Origin: CAZZKG01 sp964654825
Lineage (GTDB): Bacteria > Gemmatimonadota > CAZMKB01
Length of the DNA: 64,000 nucleotides
NCBI GenBank assembly: GCA_964654825.1
Contig: CAZZKG010000011.1
Span: 13,919 to 77,918, forward strand
Direction: 5' to 3'
The notes beneath the pieces are model-generated. The model made no database searches, was not told where the DNA came from, and saw only the letters and a list, made by a program, of their open reading frames with translations. This document shows positions 45,817-54,943 of the stretch, in pieces. The position numbers and the translations under genes are program-made. How positions within the stretch are numbered: position 1 is the stretch's first letter; each line of letters begins with the position of its first letter.

Positions 45817-46821
45817 CTACTTTTCGAGTTTCTTTTTCAGTTCTTTGACCTCTTCCTTGAGTTCCGACAGGCTCTCTTCTATCTCTTCGAGCTTGTCATC
45901 ACCAATTTCTCGAATGATCTTCACTTTCCTTTCGATATTCTCTTTCAAATCATCGCTGTCGAGGTACCCGCCGAGCCCCTCCAGATCTTCTATTTCCAGA
46001 TCTTCCATATCGGGCACCATGATGCAGGAACCGCCGTGGGGACCACTCCAAAACATGTGTCCACCTCCATGTTTTCCCCCGCAGCATTCACCATGACTCT
46101 CACAACCCTTCAGAGTCACATCGAATGAGTTCTCCCGGCCTTTTCTCACGAGCTTGACCTTTACCACATCACCGTCTTTTCTGTTCTCGAGAGCCTCCGG
46201 CACGTCATCGGCTTCCTCGATCTTCGAACCGTCGATCTCTTTGATAACATCGCCGGCTTTGATCCCCGCCTTCGCAGCAGGACTTTCCTCTACCACGGAC
46301 ATTACGAGAGCCCCATCCTTCGTGTCGAAATACTCTCCGAGCTCCTCGCTCAGGTCCTCGATACGGACACCCAGACACAACCTCGAGGAGACCATTTTGA
46401 TCTTGAAATCCTTGTAGGTCTTTCCGAAGTCGCCGAGAAATCCGGGGGCCTCCCTCTCGCTGATGGTGACCTCGAGATTCTTCTTCTTCCCCTTCCTGAG
46501 AACCGTAACTTCGGCCTTGGTGCCGGGATCGGTGTCCCCGACCATGTCGACGAAGTCCTCCAGGTCTTCGATCTCTTTCCCCTTGAAATGCGTGATGATG
46601 TCACCGGCTGAGATCCCGCCTTTACTGGCAGGGCTCTCATCGTAGACTTCCTTCACGAGGAGTCCATCACCCTTGTAATCGAGGGCTTTCCGGAGAGACT
46701 CATCGAGCTTCTGGACTTCAACGCCCAGCCAGCCGTCCTCGTCGCACAGCGCGTCTCGAGGGATCGAAAGCCCGGCGAATAGCGGCAGGAGAAGTACAGC
46801 CGCGAACAAAGAATGTTTCAT
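45817..46821 (-). CDS. Secreted double-PDZ protein with Cys/His-rich linker and coiled coil
   Basis: 334 residues; GAAGGAGG precedes the ATG. A signal peptide (~25 residues) is followed by two PDZ domains (~30-115 with GGISAGDIITHF; ~145-235 with AGIKAGDVIKEI). Residues ~237-262 hold a dense CxxxxxCC...H...C cluster (ESHGECCGGKHGGGH), which could bind metal. The last ~50 residues are a Glu/Lys coiled coil. No protease domain is present, so it is not a DegP. It probably acts as a periplasmic adaptor; partner unknown. Confidence 0.8.
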   Translation of the reverse strand: MKHSLFAAVLLLPLFAGLSIPRDALCDEDGWLGVEVQKLDESLRKALDYKGDGLLVKEVYDESPASKGGISAGDIITHFKGKEIEDLEDFVDMVGDTDPGTKAEVTVLRKGKKKNLEVTISEREAPGFLGDFGKTYKDFKIKMVSSRLCLGVRIEDLSEELGEYFDTKDGALVMSVVEESPAAKAGIKAGDVIKEIDGSKIEEADDVPEALENRKDGDVVKVKLVRKGRENSFDVTLKGCESHGECCGGKHGGGHMFWSGPHGGSCIMVPDMEDLEIEDLEGLGGYLDSDDLKENIERKVKIIREIGDDKLEEIEESLSELKEEVKELKKKLEK

Positions 46822-46860
46822 ACTTTCCTCCTTCGTGGGTTACACAACTCTGATTATTGC

Positions 46861-46908
46861 CACCTGGAAAGGGCATGCTGGAAATGGTCCTCAGGCCCTT
46901 TCCAGGTG
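46861..46908. repeat. Perfect 14-bp inverted repeat
   Basis: CACCTGGAAAGGGC (46861-46874) and GCCCTTTCCAGGTG (46895-46908) are exact inverse copies around 20 nt. There is no T-run on either strand. It lies 40 nt upstream of the PDZ gene start, so it may be an operator. The rest of the 46822-47180 interval shows nothing I recognise. Confidence 0.6.
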
Positions 46909-47180
46909 ATTCAAGGTCATTTCGACTTCGTTTCGAAGATCACCTATATCACTTACTTAAACAACTGAATGTCGAAAAAGTTCCCTCGAAGGACAAAAAG
47001 GTACCGACATGGGTGAGAGGGGAAATCAGACCCGTCTTCTTGATATATGGCTTCCACAGGATTATTTTAGACTGAACTTTTGATCGGGTCCACTCCCACC
47101 GGATGACATTCGGGGGGCAGCATTTATTCGGTAGCTGTAAACCGGGCGTTTCAAACTGATTGAAGGTACCCGGAGGTTTC

Positions 47181-47978
47181 ATGAACAGGATAAAATTTCT
47201 CGGCACCGCGGGGGCGCGATATGTCGTGTCCAAGCAGCTCAGGGCCTCGGGCGGGATCCACCTCGAGTTCGAAGGACAAAGGATCATCATCGATCCCGGC
47301 CCGGGATGCCTTGTCAAACTCGCCGCGAGCAGGCCGAAGATCGACCCGACCGAAATCGATATCATTCTGCTGACTCACAAACACGTCGACCATGCAACCG
47401 ATGTCAACGCGCTCATCGATGGAATGACGGGCGGCGGATTCAACAAAAAAGGCATACTCATCGCACCGCGAGACGCACTGGAAGACGACCCCGTAGTGCT
47501 GCACTACCACAGGCATTTCCTCGATCGGATCATCGTCACCGAAGCGGGGATGACACTCGAACTTGGAAATCTCAAAATCGAGGCACCCTGCAGACTGCAG
47601 CACACGGTCGAGACATACGGTTACCGGTTTCATACGACAAGCGGAACCATTTCCCATATTTCCGATACGGCGTACTTCCCGGAGATAGCGGAATCCTACC
47701 AGGCAGACTTGGTGATACTCAACATGGTCCTTGCCAGAAACAGGGGTGGGATCTACCATCTGGATATCGATGATGCAAAAAAACTCCTGAAGGAACTGGG
47801 ACCGAGAATCGGCATCCTGACCCACTTCGGAATGTCTGTCATCAAACGAAAACCGTGGGAGCTGGCGAGAGAAATGGAGGAGGAACTCGGGATTCCGATC
47901 CTCGCTGCCCGCGACGGTATGAACATCGACGTTGATGAGGTACTATGTCAAGATCACAAGGCGCAATCACAGCACTGA
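47181..47978 (+). CDS. Metallo-beta-lactamase fold hydrolase (RNase Z-like)
   Basis: 265 residues from ATG 47181, which has GGAGG 5 nt upstream; a TTG at 47160 is less likely. FLGTAGARYVVSKQLRASGG at the N terminus resembles RNase Z/phnP-type enzymes. The zinc ligands are HKHVDHATD, CRLQHTVE, HISDTAYF and ILTHFG. Substrate unknown. Its end overlaps the next gene by 34 nt, so they are coupled. Confidence 0.85.
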   Translation: MNRIKFLGTAGARYVVSKQLRASGGIHLEFEGQRIIIDPGPGCLVKLAASRPKIDPTEIDIILLTHKHVDHATDVNALIDGMTGGGFNKKGILIAPRDALEDDPVVLHYHRHFLDRIIVTEAGMTLELGNLKIEAPCRLQHTVETYGYRFHTTSGTISHISDTAYFPEIAESYQADLVILNMVLARNRGGIYHLDIDDAKKLLKELGPRIGILTHFGMSVIKRKPWELAREMEEELGIPILAARDGMNIDVDEVLCQDHKAQSQH

Positions 47979-48859
47979 TAACCGTCTGGCTCATCGTCAG
48001 CCACACCCCCTGTCCCGCACAGACGGTGCGTCCGGCAGAGATCCAGACAGAAAACCACGCCCGGATCAGTTTCATCAAGAGAGCCGGACTCAGTCCCGGC
48101 GAAGCAGTCATCGTGGAGGTCGAAACACGGGAAGAGGCGTCAACTGTTTCAGGCAACATCCTGGGTAAATCCATCGTGTTCTGGCGGGAGGATACGAACC
48201 GTTTCAGGGGTCTCATCGGACTCGACAGGGACGTGACACCCGGGATTCATCCCATGAAGCTCAGTATCGTGACAGGTGACGATTCGAGCAGTCTAATAAC
48301 AAGGGAACTGGAAGTGGAAAAACGCAATTTCGAGATCACCAGACTCAGTGTGAAGGCGAAGGCGGGCGGTCTCACGAAAGATGACCTGGAAAGAATCCGG
48401 AGAGAGAAAGCGCTGGTCGACAGCACACTATCTCAGGTATACCCGGACAGACTGTGGCACACCGACTTCGGTCCGCCGCTGGACTTGCTCACGGTCACCG
48501 GTGACTTCGGATCCCAACGGATTATCAACGGGAGGAAGCGAAATCCTCACGGCGGCCTGGACCTCCGCGCGAAAGCGGGAGCTCCGGTCAAAGCATCAAA
48601 CGATGGAATCGTAGCATTGTGCGGGGATCACTTCTACACAGGCAATTGTGTCTACCTCGACCACGGACTCGGTGTGTTCAGCATGTACTTTCACCTCAGC
48701 GAAATTCTCGTCGAGAATGGGGAGCATGTAAAGAAAGGTCAGGTTATCGGTAGAGTCGGAAGTACGGGCCGGTCGACGGGTCCTCATCTCCACTGGGCAT
48801 TCACCATCAACAGAGCGCGGATCGACCCTGTTTCCATGCTGACGCTCCCGGTCGAATAG
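47945..48859 (+). CDS. Secreted M23 (lysostaphin-type) metallopeptidase
   Basis: 304 residues. A signal peptide (~25 residues, ending CPAQ) precedes a beta-rich region (~35-130). The C-terminal M23 domain has NPHGGLDLRAKAGAPV (first zinc histidine and Asp), then GLGVFSMYFHLS and GPHLHWAF. Such enzymes cut peptidoglycan cross-links or act as EnvC-like activators. The full HxxxD and HxH set means it can be catalytic. Confidence 0.9.
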   Translation: MSRSQGAITALITVWLIVSHTPCPAQTVRPAEIQTENHARISFIKRAGLSPGEAVIVEVETREEASTVSGNILGKSIVFWREDTNRFRGLIGLDRDVTPGIHPMKLSIVTGDDSSSLITRELEVEKRNFEITRLSVKAKAGGLTKDDLERIRREKALVDSTLSQVYPDRLWHTDFGPPLDLLTVTGDFGSQRIINGRKRNPHGGLDLRAKAGAPVKASNDGIVALCGDHFYTGNCVYLDHGLGVFSMYFHLSEILVENGEHVKKGQVIGRVGSTGRSTGPHLHWAFTINRARIDPVSMLTLPVE

Positions 48860-48863
48860 GATT

Positions 48864-50915
48864 TTAAAGCGATCGGAGTCGTTCGATTTGTTCACGCTTC
48901 CCGATGACCAGTATCCGGTCACTCTCCTTCAGTCGGTACAGGGGATCAGGAAGTTCGGCCTTTCCCTCTTTCCCTTTCCTGATAAGTACGACCTCAACCT
49001 CGTAGCGGCTCCTGATCCTGAGTTCCCGGAGTGTCCTGCCCGTGAGAGCGTGAGGGATCTCCAGTGTCGACAGCAGGTACCCGCCAGTTAATTCGTACTC
49101 TGTATCGATCATCTGCATGCTGATGCCATGGTGAACATCTAGAGCGGTGTCACGTTTGAGGATCTCTCTGTTGTACGCTTCAATAACCCTGCTCTTGTTC
49201 ACAAACCCGAGGAGCCTTTTCTTCTCATGTGACTCCACAACAGGGATTTCGTCCTCACCTGTTCTCCCGAACAGGTACATCGCCCGGTCCACCGTGTCTT
49301 CAGAGGTAAGTATGTGCTTCTGTGGGACGAGAATGTCTTCGGCAACGACGATACTCTGAATCTCAGCCCAGTCGGGGAGAATGTTCCTCAGCTTGTGAAA
49401 CGAGATCACCCCTAACAGCAAACCGTACTGATCGACGACGAAAAGGTTGGAATAGTGAGAGTCGATGAATTTTTTAAAGATCTCCCTGAACGATGTCGAT
49501 CGGTGGATAGTTGTAACGTGAGAGAACATTACATCCCTTACACTGATCGCCTTCAGGATGTTTATGTCCTGGCTCTGCCTGATGTTTATTCCCCTCCTGA
49601 ACAGTTTCAGCGTGTAAATCGAATGCCCGGCGATGCGGGTCGACAGAAGTGTGCTCAGGATGCATGCAGCCATGAGTGGAAGAATGATGTGATAATCATC
49701 AGTCAACTCGAATATCATGATGATCGCCGTGATTGGAGCATGCGTGGTACCGGCAACCATCGCCCCCATCCCAACGAGTGCGTATGCACCCTGAGACCCG
49801 GTCGCATCCGGGAAAACATGGTGGATGAGGGTACCTATTAATCCACCCACCATCGCACCCATGAAGAGTGACGGAGCAAAGATGCCTCCGGAGCCCCCGG
49901 AACCGAGCGTGACCGAAGTCGCAACTATCTTGAGAATGAGCAGCAGAGCGAGGATGGTCCCGGTCGTAGAACCGTTGAGTGTGTTGTTGATCGTCTCATA
50001 ACCGACACCGTAGATGTGCGGGAAATAGATCGCGATCACCCCTATGATAACCCCCCCGAGAACCGGCTTCAGAGGTTCCCAGAGAGACATGGAATCGAAA
50101 TGGTCTTCGATACTGTAGAGCACTTTGATGAAGAGAACCGCTATAACACCGCAGGCTACTCCCATGAGAGCATAGGGGATCAACTCGAAAGCGTTCACCA
50201 GTTCATATTTCGGTACGACGAAAGCCGGAAAGTTGCCGAGAAAGTGACGGGAGATGACTGTGGCGGCGACAGAGGAGATGACGATAGGTGAGAATTGAGC
50301 GATACCAAAATCACCAAGGATTACTTCGACGGCGAAGAGCGCACCGGCTATCGGCGCATTGAAGGCCGCAGCGATACCGGCAGCGGCACCGCATCCAACA
50401 AGTGTCCTGAGCCTTCCCCCCGTTATTTTGATCAGCTGTCCGATGCTGGAGCTGAGAGCGGCCCCGATATGAACGATCGGCCCCTCCCTTCCCACAGAAC
50501 CTCCCGACCCGATACTGACGGCTGAAGCTACTATCTTGGCCAATACGACTCGAGGCCGAATTACGCCGCCTTTGAGGGCGAGGGACTCCATGACCTCGGG
50601 GACCCCGTGCCCTTTTACCTCCCTGGCGAGATAAAAAACGATGGGGCCGACGATGACACCGCCGATCGCCGGGGCGAGCAGCTTGTGCCACCAGCTGAGT
50701 GCGATAAAGTACGAGAGAGAAGGAACACTTTCACTGAAGAACAGATATTGGAACGCTTGTATCACGAGGCGAAAGAGGACGGCACCGAGTCCCCCGAGAA
50801 GGCCGATGACAACCGCGACGAGTACCATAAAAAGATGCTCGCCGATAGCCTGGGTTTCCAGTCGGGTGAAGAAGGCGGAGGAGATTTTTTTCACTATGTT
50901 CGTGGGAGTCTTCAT
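48864..50915 (-). CDS. ClC-family chloride channel/antiporter with CBS and TrkA-C domains
   Basis: 683 residues. The ClC core (~25-445) has GSGGSVGREGPIVHIG with the gating glutamate and GSGGSGGIFAPSLFMGA. A CBS pair spans ~460-590. The C-terminal ~80 residues form a TrkA-C domain (RTLRELRIRSRYEVEVVLIRKG). The regulatory tail suggests nucleotide or ligand control. The ATG is only ~6 nt from the predicted transcript start and has no Shine-Dalgarno. Confidence 0.93.
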   Translation of the reverse strand: MKTPTNIVKKISSAFFTRLETQAIGEHLFMVLVAVVIGLLGGLGAVLFRLVIQAFQYLFFSESVPSLSYFIALSWWHKLLAPAIGGVIVGPIVFYLAREVKGHGVPEVMESLALKGGVIRPRVVLAKIVASAVSIGSGGSVGREGPIVHIGAALSSSIGQLIKITGGRLRTLVGCGAAAGIAAAFNAPIAGALFAVEVILGDFGIAQFSPIVISSVAATVISRHFLGNFPAFVVPKYELVNAFELIPYALMGVACGVIAVLFIKVLYSIEDHFDSMSLWEPLKPVLGGVIIGVIAIYFPHIYGVGYETINNTLNGSTTGTILALLLILKIVATSVTLGSGGSGGIFAPSLFMGAMVGGLIGTLIHHVFPDATGSQGAYALVGMGAMVAGTTHAPITAIIMIFELTDDYHIILPLMAACILSTLLSTRIAGHSIYTLKLFRRGINIRQSQDINILKAISVRDVMFSHVTTIHRSTSFREIFKKFIDSHYSNLFVVDQYGLLLGVISFHKLRNILPDWAEIQSIVVAEDILVPQKHILTSEDTVDRAMYLFGRTGEDEIPVVESHEKKRLLGFVNKSRVIEAYNREILKRDTALDVHHGISMQMIDTEYELTGGYLLSTLEIPHALTGRTLRELRIRSRYEVEVVLIRKGKEGKAELPDPLYRLKESDRILVIGKREQIERLRSL

Positions 50916-50927
50916 CTCAAGACAATC

Positions 50928-50956
50928 AAACTACCCACTCGCTCGGGACTTGTCAA
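50928..50956 (-). promoter_or_regulatory. Promoter of the ClC gene
   Basis: Minus strand TTGACA (50951-50956), 17-nt spacer, TAGTTT (50928-50933). It predicts an almost leaderless message for the gene at 50915. The interval 50916-51247 otherwise holds only the opposite promoter. Confidence 0.58.
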
Positions 50957-51168
50957 GTCCATGGCAGCTTGGGTAAGCGACATATAGTAAGGAATCTCAG
51001 AAGAAGTTCCTTTTCACTCCACGAGGGTAATCTGGAGAGACAGCACAACAGACCCGCAAATGGGCTCAGAATGGTCAACCGCGAAGTCGGGTGAGAGTGA
51101 TACCCTGCCTGCCACTCTATAGTGAGATGGGCATAGAAGGATTTCTTCAAAGATACTTGTGATAATGA

Positions 51169-51197
51169 TTGACAACTGAGGCATGTTTTTGTAAGTA
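51169..51197 (+). promoter_or_regulatory. Candidate promoter of the DUF523-pyrE pair
   Basis: TTGACA (51169-51174), 17-nt spacer, TAAGTA (51192-51197), with a TG one base before the -10. The -35 is perfect and the -10 weak. Confidence 0.42.
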
Positions 51198-51247
51198 TTG
51201 TTGCAAATCCTCTTCGGACATTACATCTTTACCGGAATCTTGCCACT

Positions 51248-51688
51248 ATGATACTTGTGAGCGCCTGTCTGGCAGACATGAGAACACGGTACGATGGAGA
51301 CAGTCTGCCTGATGATGAAATCAGGAGGCTCGTGATAATGGGTCAAGCTCTCCCCGTGTGCCCCGAGATCCTCGGTGGCCTCGCCATTCCCCGGGAACCG
51401 GCCGAGATCAGTGTCGGAGGAGGATGGGGTGTTATCGAAGGGAAAACACGGGTATATGACGTAGACGGTGTTGATGTGACTGCCGCATTCATACGTGGTG
51501 CTGTTCGCGTCCTCGCTCTCGCCCGGGCCATCGGGGCGAAGAAAGCAGTGCTCAAATCGAATAGTCCATCCTGCGGATCCGGCAAACGAAATGATGATGG
51601 AGTGACAGCGGCGATTCTCAAGAAAAATGGAATCGAAGTGATATCGGAGATACAGTTTAAAGAATCTAAAGGAGAAAATCGTGACTGA
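51248..51688 (+). CDS. DUF523 protein
   Basis: 146 residues. ILVSACLADMRTRYDG, PVCPEILGGLAIPR and KSNSPSCGSG are the DUF523 (YbbK-like) blocks, with three conserved cysteines that could bind a metal or Fe-S cluster. The function is not known. It overlaps pyrE by 8 nt. No clear Shine-Dalgarno. Confidence 0.9.
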   Translation: MILVSACLADMRTRYDGDSLPDDEIRRLVIMGQALPVCPEILGGLAIPREPAEISVGGGWGVIEGKTRVYDVDGVDVTAAFIRGAVRVLALARAIGAKKAVLKSNSPSCGSGKRNDDGVTAAILKKNGIEVISEIQFKESKGENRD

Positions 51689-52253
51689 TAAAAGACAGGA
51701 TCTTCTTGATCTGTTACGGGAAAAATCGGTCAGGTTTGGAGACTTCGTTCTGTCATCCGGGAAAAAGAGTCATTACTATATAGACGCCCGTCTCACAACA
51801 CTCGACCCGGGTGGTGCGTTTCTCATCGGTAATATAATTCTGGACAGATTGAAGGATAATGGAATCAGAGCTGATGCCGTGGGAGGACTTTCTCTCGGGG
51901 CAGACCCGATTTCCACTGCCGTGAGTCTGATGAGTTTTATCCGGGAAGAACCTCTCAAAGCCCTGATGATCCGGAAGGAAGCCAAGGCTCATGGTATGCG
52001 AAAGAGTGTGGAGGGCAATCTGAATGCGGGAGACGAGATCGTTATCGTCGAGGACGTCATCAGCACCGGTGGCTCCACTCTCACAGCGATCGAAGCCATC
52101 GAGGCACAGGGCGCACGTGTGGTTGTCGTCGTGGGTCTCGTGGACAGGCTCATGGGCGGCAGAGAGACAATCGAATCGAAAGGTTATAGAGTCGATGTGA
52201 TATTCTCGATCAAGGAAATCCTGGGAGAGCGGTGGGAATCAACCGCCGGCTAA
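51681..52253 (+). CDS. pyrE: Orotate phosphoribosyltransferase
   Basis: 190 residues. The PRPP loop VIVEDVISTGGSTLTAIEAI (~120) and GGLSLGADPI are diagnostic, and RKEAKAHGMRKSVEGNL is the catalytic flexible loop. It makes OMP from orotate in pyrimidine synthesis. Convergent with the next gene; the stop codons overlap. Confidence 0.94.
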   Translation: MTDKRQDLLDLLREKSVRFGDFVLSSGKKSHYYIDARLTTLDPGGAFLIGNIILDRLKDNGIRADAVGGLSLGADPISTAVSLMSFIREEPLKALMIRKEAKAHGMRKSVEGNLNAGDEIVIVEDVISTGGSTLTAIEAIEAQGARVVVVVGLVDRLMGGRETIESKGYRVDVIFSIKEILGERWESTAG

Positions 52254-53104
52254 TTATTCCGCTGCAAGAGGTACCTGTCACCTTTTTTCTCTAGCCTTCC
52301 CCAGCGCACCTTCGGATCATGCTCGAATACAAGGAACCAGCCCTCCTCATACGCCCGGTCGAGCAGTTCCTTCTTCGTCTCTACCGTGACGGCGGGGAGG
52401 AGATCATATCCCATGACGTAAGGAAGCGGGATGTGCGATGATGTCGGGATAAGGTCACCCAGGTAGATGCCCCTCTCTCCATTTGATTCGAAGAACACCG
52501 ATTGATGAAACTGATTGTGGCCCGGTGTCGGATAGGTCCAGACACCAGGAGCGATTTCGGCCCTGCCCTCGACGAGGTCCAACACTCCCGCCTTTTTCAA
52601 GGGAGCGAAATCGTCCGCTGTATAGCTCTTCTGGGCTCTCAGGTTAGGGAGAATCGCGTCCTCCCATTCTCCTCTGGCGATGTAATATACTGCGTTGGGA
52701 AAAGCCGGCACAACCCTGCCGTCATCGTCCATCTTCGTGTTTCCACCGGCATGATCGAAGTGCAGGTGCGTGTTTACCACGACATCGATGTCCCCGGATG
52801 AAAGCCCGATCTCCCGGAGACTGTCCATCAGATTGAAACTTCGATCCACAGCGTAGATTTCCGTCGACTTTCTGTCCAGTTTGTCCCCGATACCGGTGTC
52901 GACCAGAACCTTCTTCCCCTGGGTGATAATGAGGAGCGGGTGAAGCCCCATCAGTATCCTGTTCGCCTCATCCGGTGGATTCATCTTCTCCCAGATCACC
53001 CGGGGAACGACACCGAACATCGCCCCTCCATCGAGTCTGAAGAGCCCGTCGGTGAGGGAATATAGTTCCATGAATCCGAATTCGTATTTTTGAATCCTGT
53101 CCAT
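52250..53104 (-). CDS. Metallo-beta-lactamase fold hydrolase, AttM/lactonase-like
   Basis: 284 residues. VVNTHLHFDHAGGN is the HxHxDH motif, then TPGHNQFHQSV, YLGDLIPTSSHI and EHDPK complete the two-metal site. The spacing resembles N-acyl homoserine lactonases and related lactonases. An internal ATG (MELYSLTDG, residue 12) is another possible start. A quorum-quenching role is not supported by context. Confidence 0.83.
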   Translation of the reverse strand: MDRIQKYEFGFMELYSLTDGLFRLDGGAMFGVVPRVIWEKMNPPDEANRILMGLHPLLIITQGKKVLVDTGIGDKLDRKSTEIYAVDRSFNLMDSLREIGLSSGDIDVVVNTHLHFDHAGGNTKMDDDGRVVPAFPNAVYYIARGEWEDAILPNLRAQKSYTADDFAPLKKAGVLDLVEGRAEIAPGVWTYPTPGHNQFHQSVFFESNGERGIYLGDLIPTSSHIPLPYVMGYDLLPAVTVETKKELLDRAYEEGWFLVFEHDPKVRWGRLEKKGDRYLLQRNN

Positions 53105-53208
53105 TGATGCCTCTCAGGTGATAAACTCTTTATTGAAATCCCTTCAGTAGGATAGAAAGAGAGAAAATCAAAGTCAAGGGAAACAGTAATGTACCCTGGA
53201 ATAGCTTT

Positions 53209-53898
53209 TTATCCGACAGCTTTCTCGAGAGCAGCCCGTGCCAGGAGCCTGGTGGAATCGAGGATGGGAAGAGGCGAGTTCTCGTCGGTTACAATGAGGG
53301 GAACCTCCGTACATCCGAGCACGACGGCATCACACCCATCCTTTTTCAAAGAATCGATAACACAGGTGAAATACCCGATCGATTCTTCAGTAAACCGGGC
53401 GACTACCAACTCGTCGAAAATGATCGAATTGATGTGCTGACGGGAATCGCTGTCGGGGATCCGGTACTCGATCCCCGCCACATCGAGTTTTTCGGGATAG
53501 ACCGGACCTTCCATCAAAAACCGTGTCCCGAGTATCCCGAGGCGTTTGAATCCTCGTCCTCCCGCTTCACCTGCGACGACTTCCGCGATGTGCAGCCAGG
53601 GGGCAGGATACATCTCTCTGGCACGGTCATATGCCTGGTGTATGGTGTTGTCGGGACAGATGATGAAATCTGCGCCCGCTCGGGTCACCCTTTCGGCCGA
53701 TCGGGCCATGAGCGACGCGACCCCCTCCCAGTCCCCGGCTTCGATGAAATCCATGTAATCCCCGAGCGGATAGTTGTGCAGGGTCACTTCGGGATGGGTA
53801 AACCTGCCGAATACGGCCGCTCCTTCCATACACATCGTTTCATAACAGAGAGCGGCGCCGGGGGCGCTACAGGCGACGATTCCGATGTGAGCGGCCAC
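53209..53898 (-). CDS. Aspartate/glutamate racemase-family protein with altered active site
   Basis: 229 residues with a GTG start at 53898, since GGAGGTGAAATA immediately precedes it. The second catalytic cysteine is present in GCTEVPL (~residue 195). The first motif, normally CNTxH, reads CPDNTIH, so an aspartate sits where the first cysteine should be. It may be an isomerase or a hydantoin-/maleate-type member rather than a racemase. Confidence 0.78.
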   Translation of the reverse strand: MAAHIGIVACSAPGAALCYETMCMEGAAVFGRFTHPEVTLHNYPLGDYMDFIEAGDWEGVASLMARSAERVTRAGADFIICPDNTIHQAYDRAREMYPAPWLHIAEVVAGEAGGRGFKRLGILGTRFLMEGPVYPEKLDVAGIEYRIPDSDSRQHINSIIFDELVVARFTEESIGYFTCVIDSLKKDGCDAVVLGCTEVPLIVTDENSPLPILDSTRLLARAALEKAVG

Positions 53899-54175
53899 TA
53901 TTTCACCTCCCGTAATCAATCAACAACATGTCTGAATCAATTGATACAGCGGGATTCCAGAAAAGTCAAGCCGTGAGAAAAGGTAGATCCACTCCTGATG
54001 CTTACATGAGATCGGGCAACCAGGATATCTCTTTCGTAGAATTGAGATTTCAGGGCTTGAAAGACCGGAGGAACGAGAGAGATGTCCCATCGGTCTTCCC
54101 TGTACAGTAAATTCCAATAGTTCGTAAAGAACAGTACCGCTTGAACATTCGCGTAATTTTTTTTTGACCGAGGGC

Positions 54176-54204
54176 TTGACAGGAGACATGATGATAGCTA
54201 TATT
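54176..54204 (+). promoter_or_regulatory. Strong sigma70-type promoter of the ArsR-rhodanese operon
   Basis: TTGACA (54176-54181), 17-nt spacer, TATATT (54199-54204), one base from consensus. The last base touches the operator palindrome at 54204-54241, as expected for a repressed promoter. The rest of the 53899-54260 interval has no further recognisable feature. Confidence 0.8.
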
Positions 54205-54241
54205 GTTTTAGTATTCAATAAAATAATATAATACTAAAACA
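54204..54241 (+). promoter_or_regulatory. Operator palindrome of the ArsR-type regulator
   Basis: Perfect 12-bp arms TGTTTTAGTATT (54204-54215) and AATACTAAAACA (54230-54241) separated by 14 AT-rich nt. It covers the predicted transcript start and ends 19 nt before the regulator ATG. Likely bound by the ArsR dimer. Confidence 0.78.
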
Positions 54242-54260
54242 TTGGAATTGAGGTAACCCG

Positions 54261-54938
54261 ATGAACAAACGGATGTTAAACTACAAACAGGGTATCTACG
54301 AGCAGTTCGCAAGGATCGGGAAAGCGATCTCGAATCCCCGACGGCTCGAGCTCCTGGACCTTCTCTCACAGAGTCCGCGAACGGTCGAGGCCCTCGCCCG
54401 AGAAGCGGGGATGACCGTGGCAAGCGCCTCTCAGCACCTAAAGGTACTTCGATCGGTACACCTCGTCAGGGCCGAGAAGAACGGTCTGTTCGTTTCCTAC
54501 AGTCTCGCAGACCGGAACGTCTACGAGTTTTTCAGACGCCTGCGTACCTTCGCCGAAAATCACCTGGCCGAAGTCGAATTCATCACACGGCATTTTCTGG
54601 AGGGGAAAGATCACATGGAACCGGTCGAACGAACGGAGTTCTTCAACCTGGTGAAGAAAAACGCGGTGACGATTCTCGACGTGAGACCCGGACCGGAGTA
54701 TCGGGCCGGCCACATAAAGGGAGCTCTGTCGATCCCTCTGCGGGAGCTCGAAGACAGGATTTCCGAACTCCCCAGAGACAAAAGCGTCGTGGCATACTGC
54801 AGAGGTCCGTACTGCGTCCTCGCGGTGAGGGCTGTGGAGATTCTGAGAGCAGAAGGATTTGACGCTAGACGATTTGATGAGGGGATCCGGGATCTCAAAG
54901 CGGCAGGATTTCCCATTCGAGAAAGCGAGGAGGACTAA
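54261..54938 (+). CDS. ArsR-family repressor fused to a rhodanese domain
   Basis: 225 residues. A winged helix (~15-95; SNPRRLELLDLL, ASASQHLKVLRSVHLV) lacks the CxC metal site of ArsR/SmtB. The C-terminal rhodanese (~125-215; ILDVRPGPEYRAGHIKGA) has an active-site loop starting at C180 in YCRGPYC, with C185 six residues on. The pair C180/C185 could form a persulfide or polysulfide link. Probably a sulfur-sensing autorepressor of the four genes that follow. Confidence 0.9.
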   Translation: MNKRMLNYKQGIYEQFARIGKAISNPRRLELLDLLSQSPRTVEALAREAGMTVASASQHLKVLRSVHLVRAEKNGLFVSYSLADRNVYEFFRRLRTFAENHLAEVEFITRHFLEGKDHMEPVERTEFFNLVKKNAVTILDVRPGPEYRAGHIKGALSIPLRELEDRISELPRDKSVVAYCRGPYCVLAVRAVEILRAEGFDARRFDEGIRDLKAAGFPIRESEED

Positions 54939-54943
54939 GGAGG

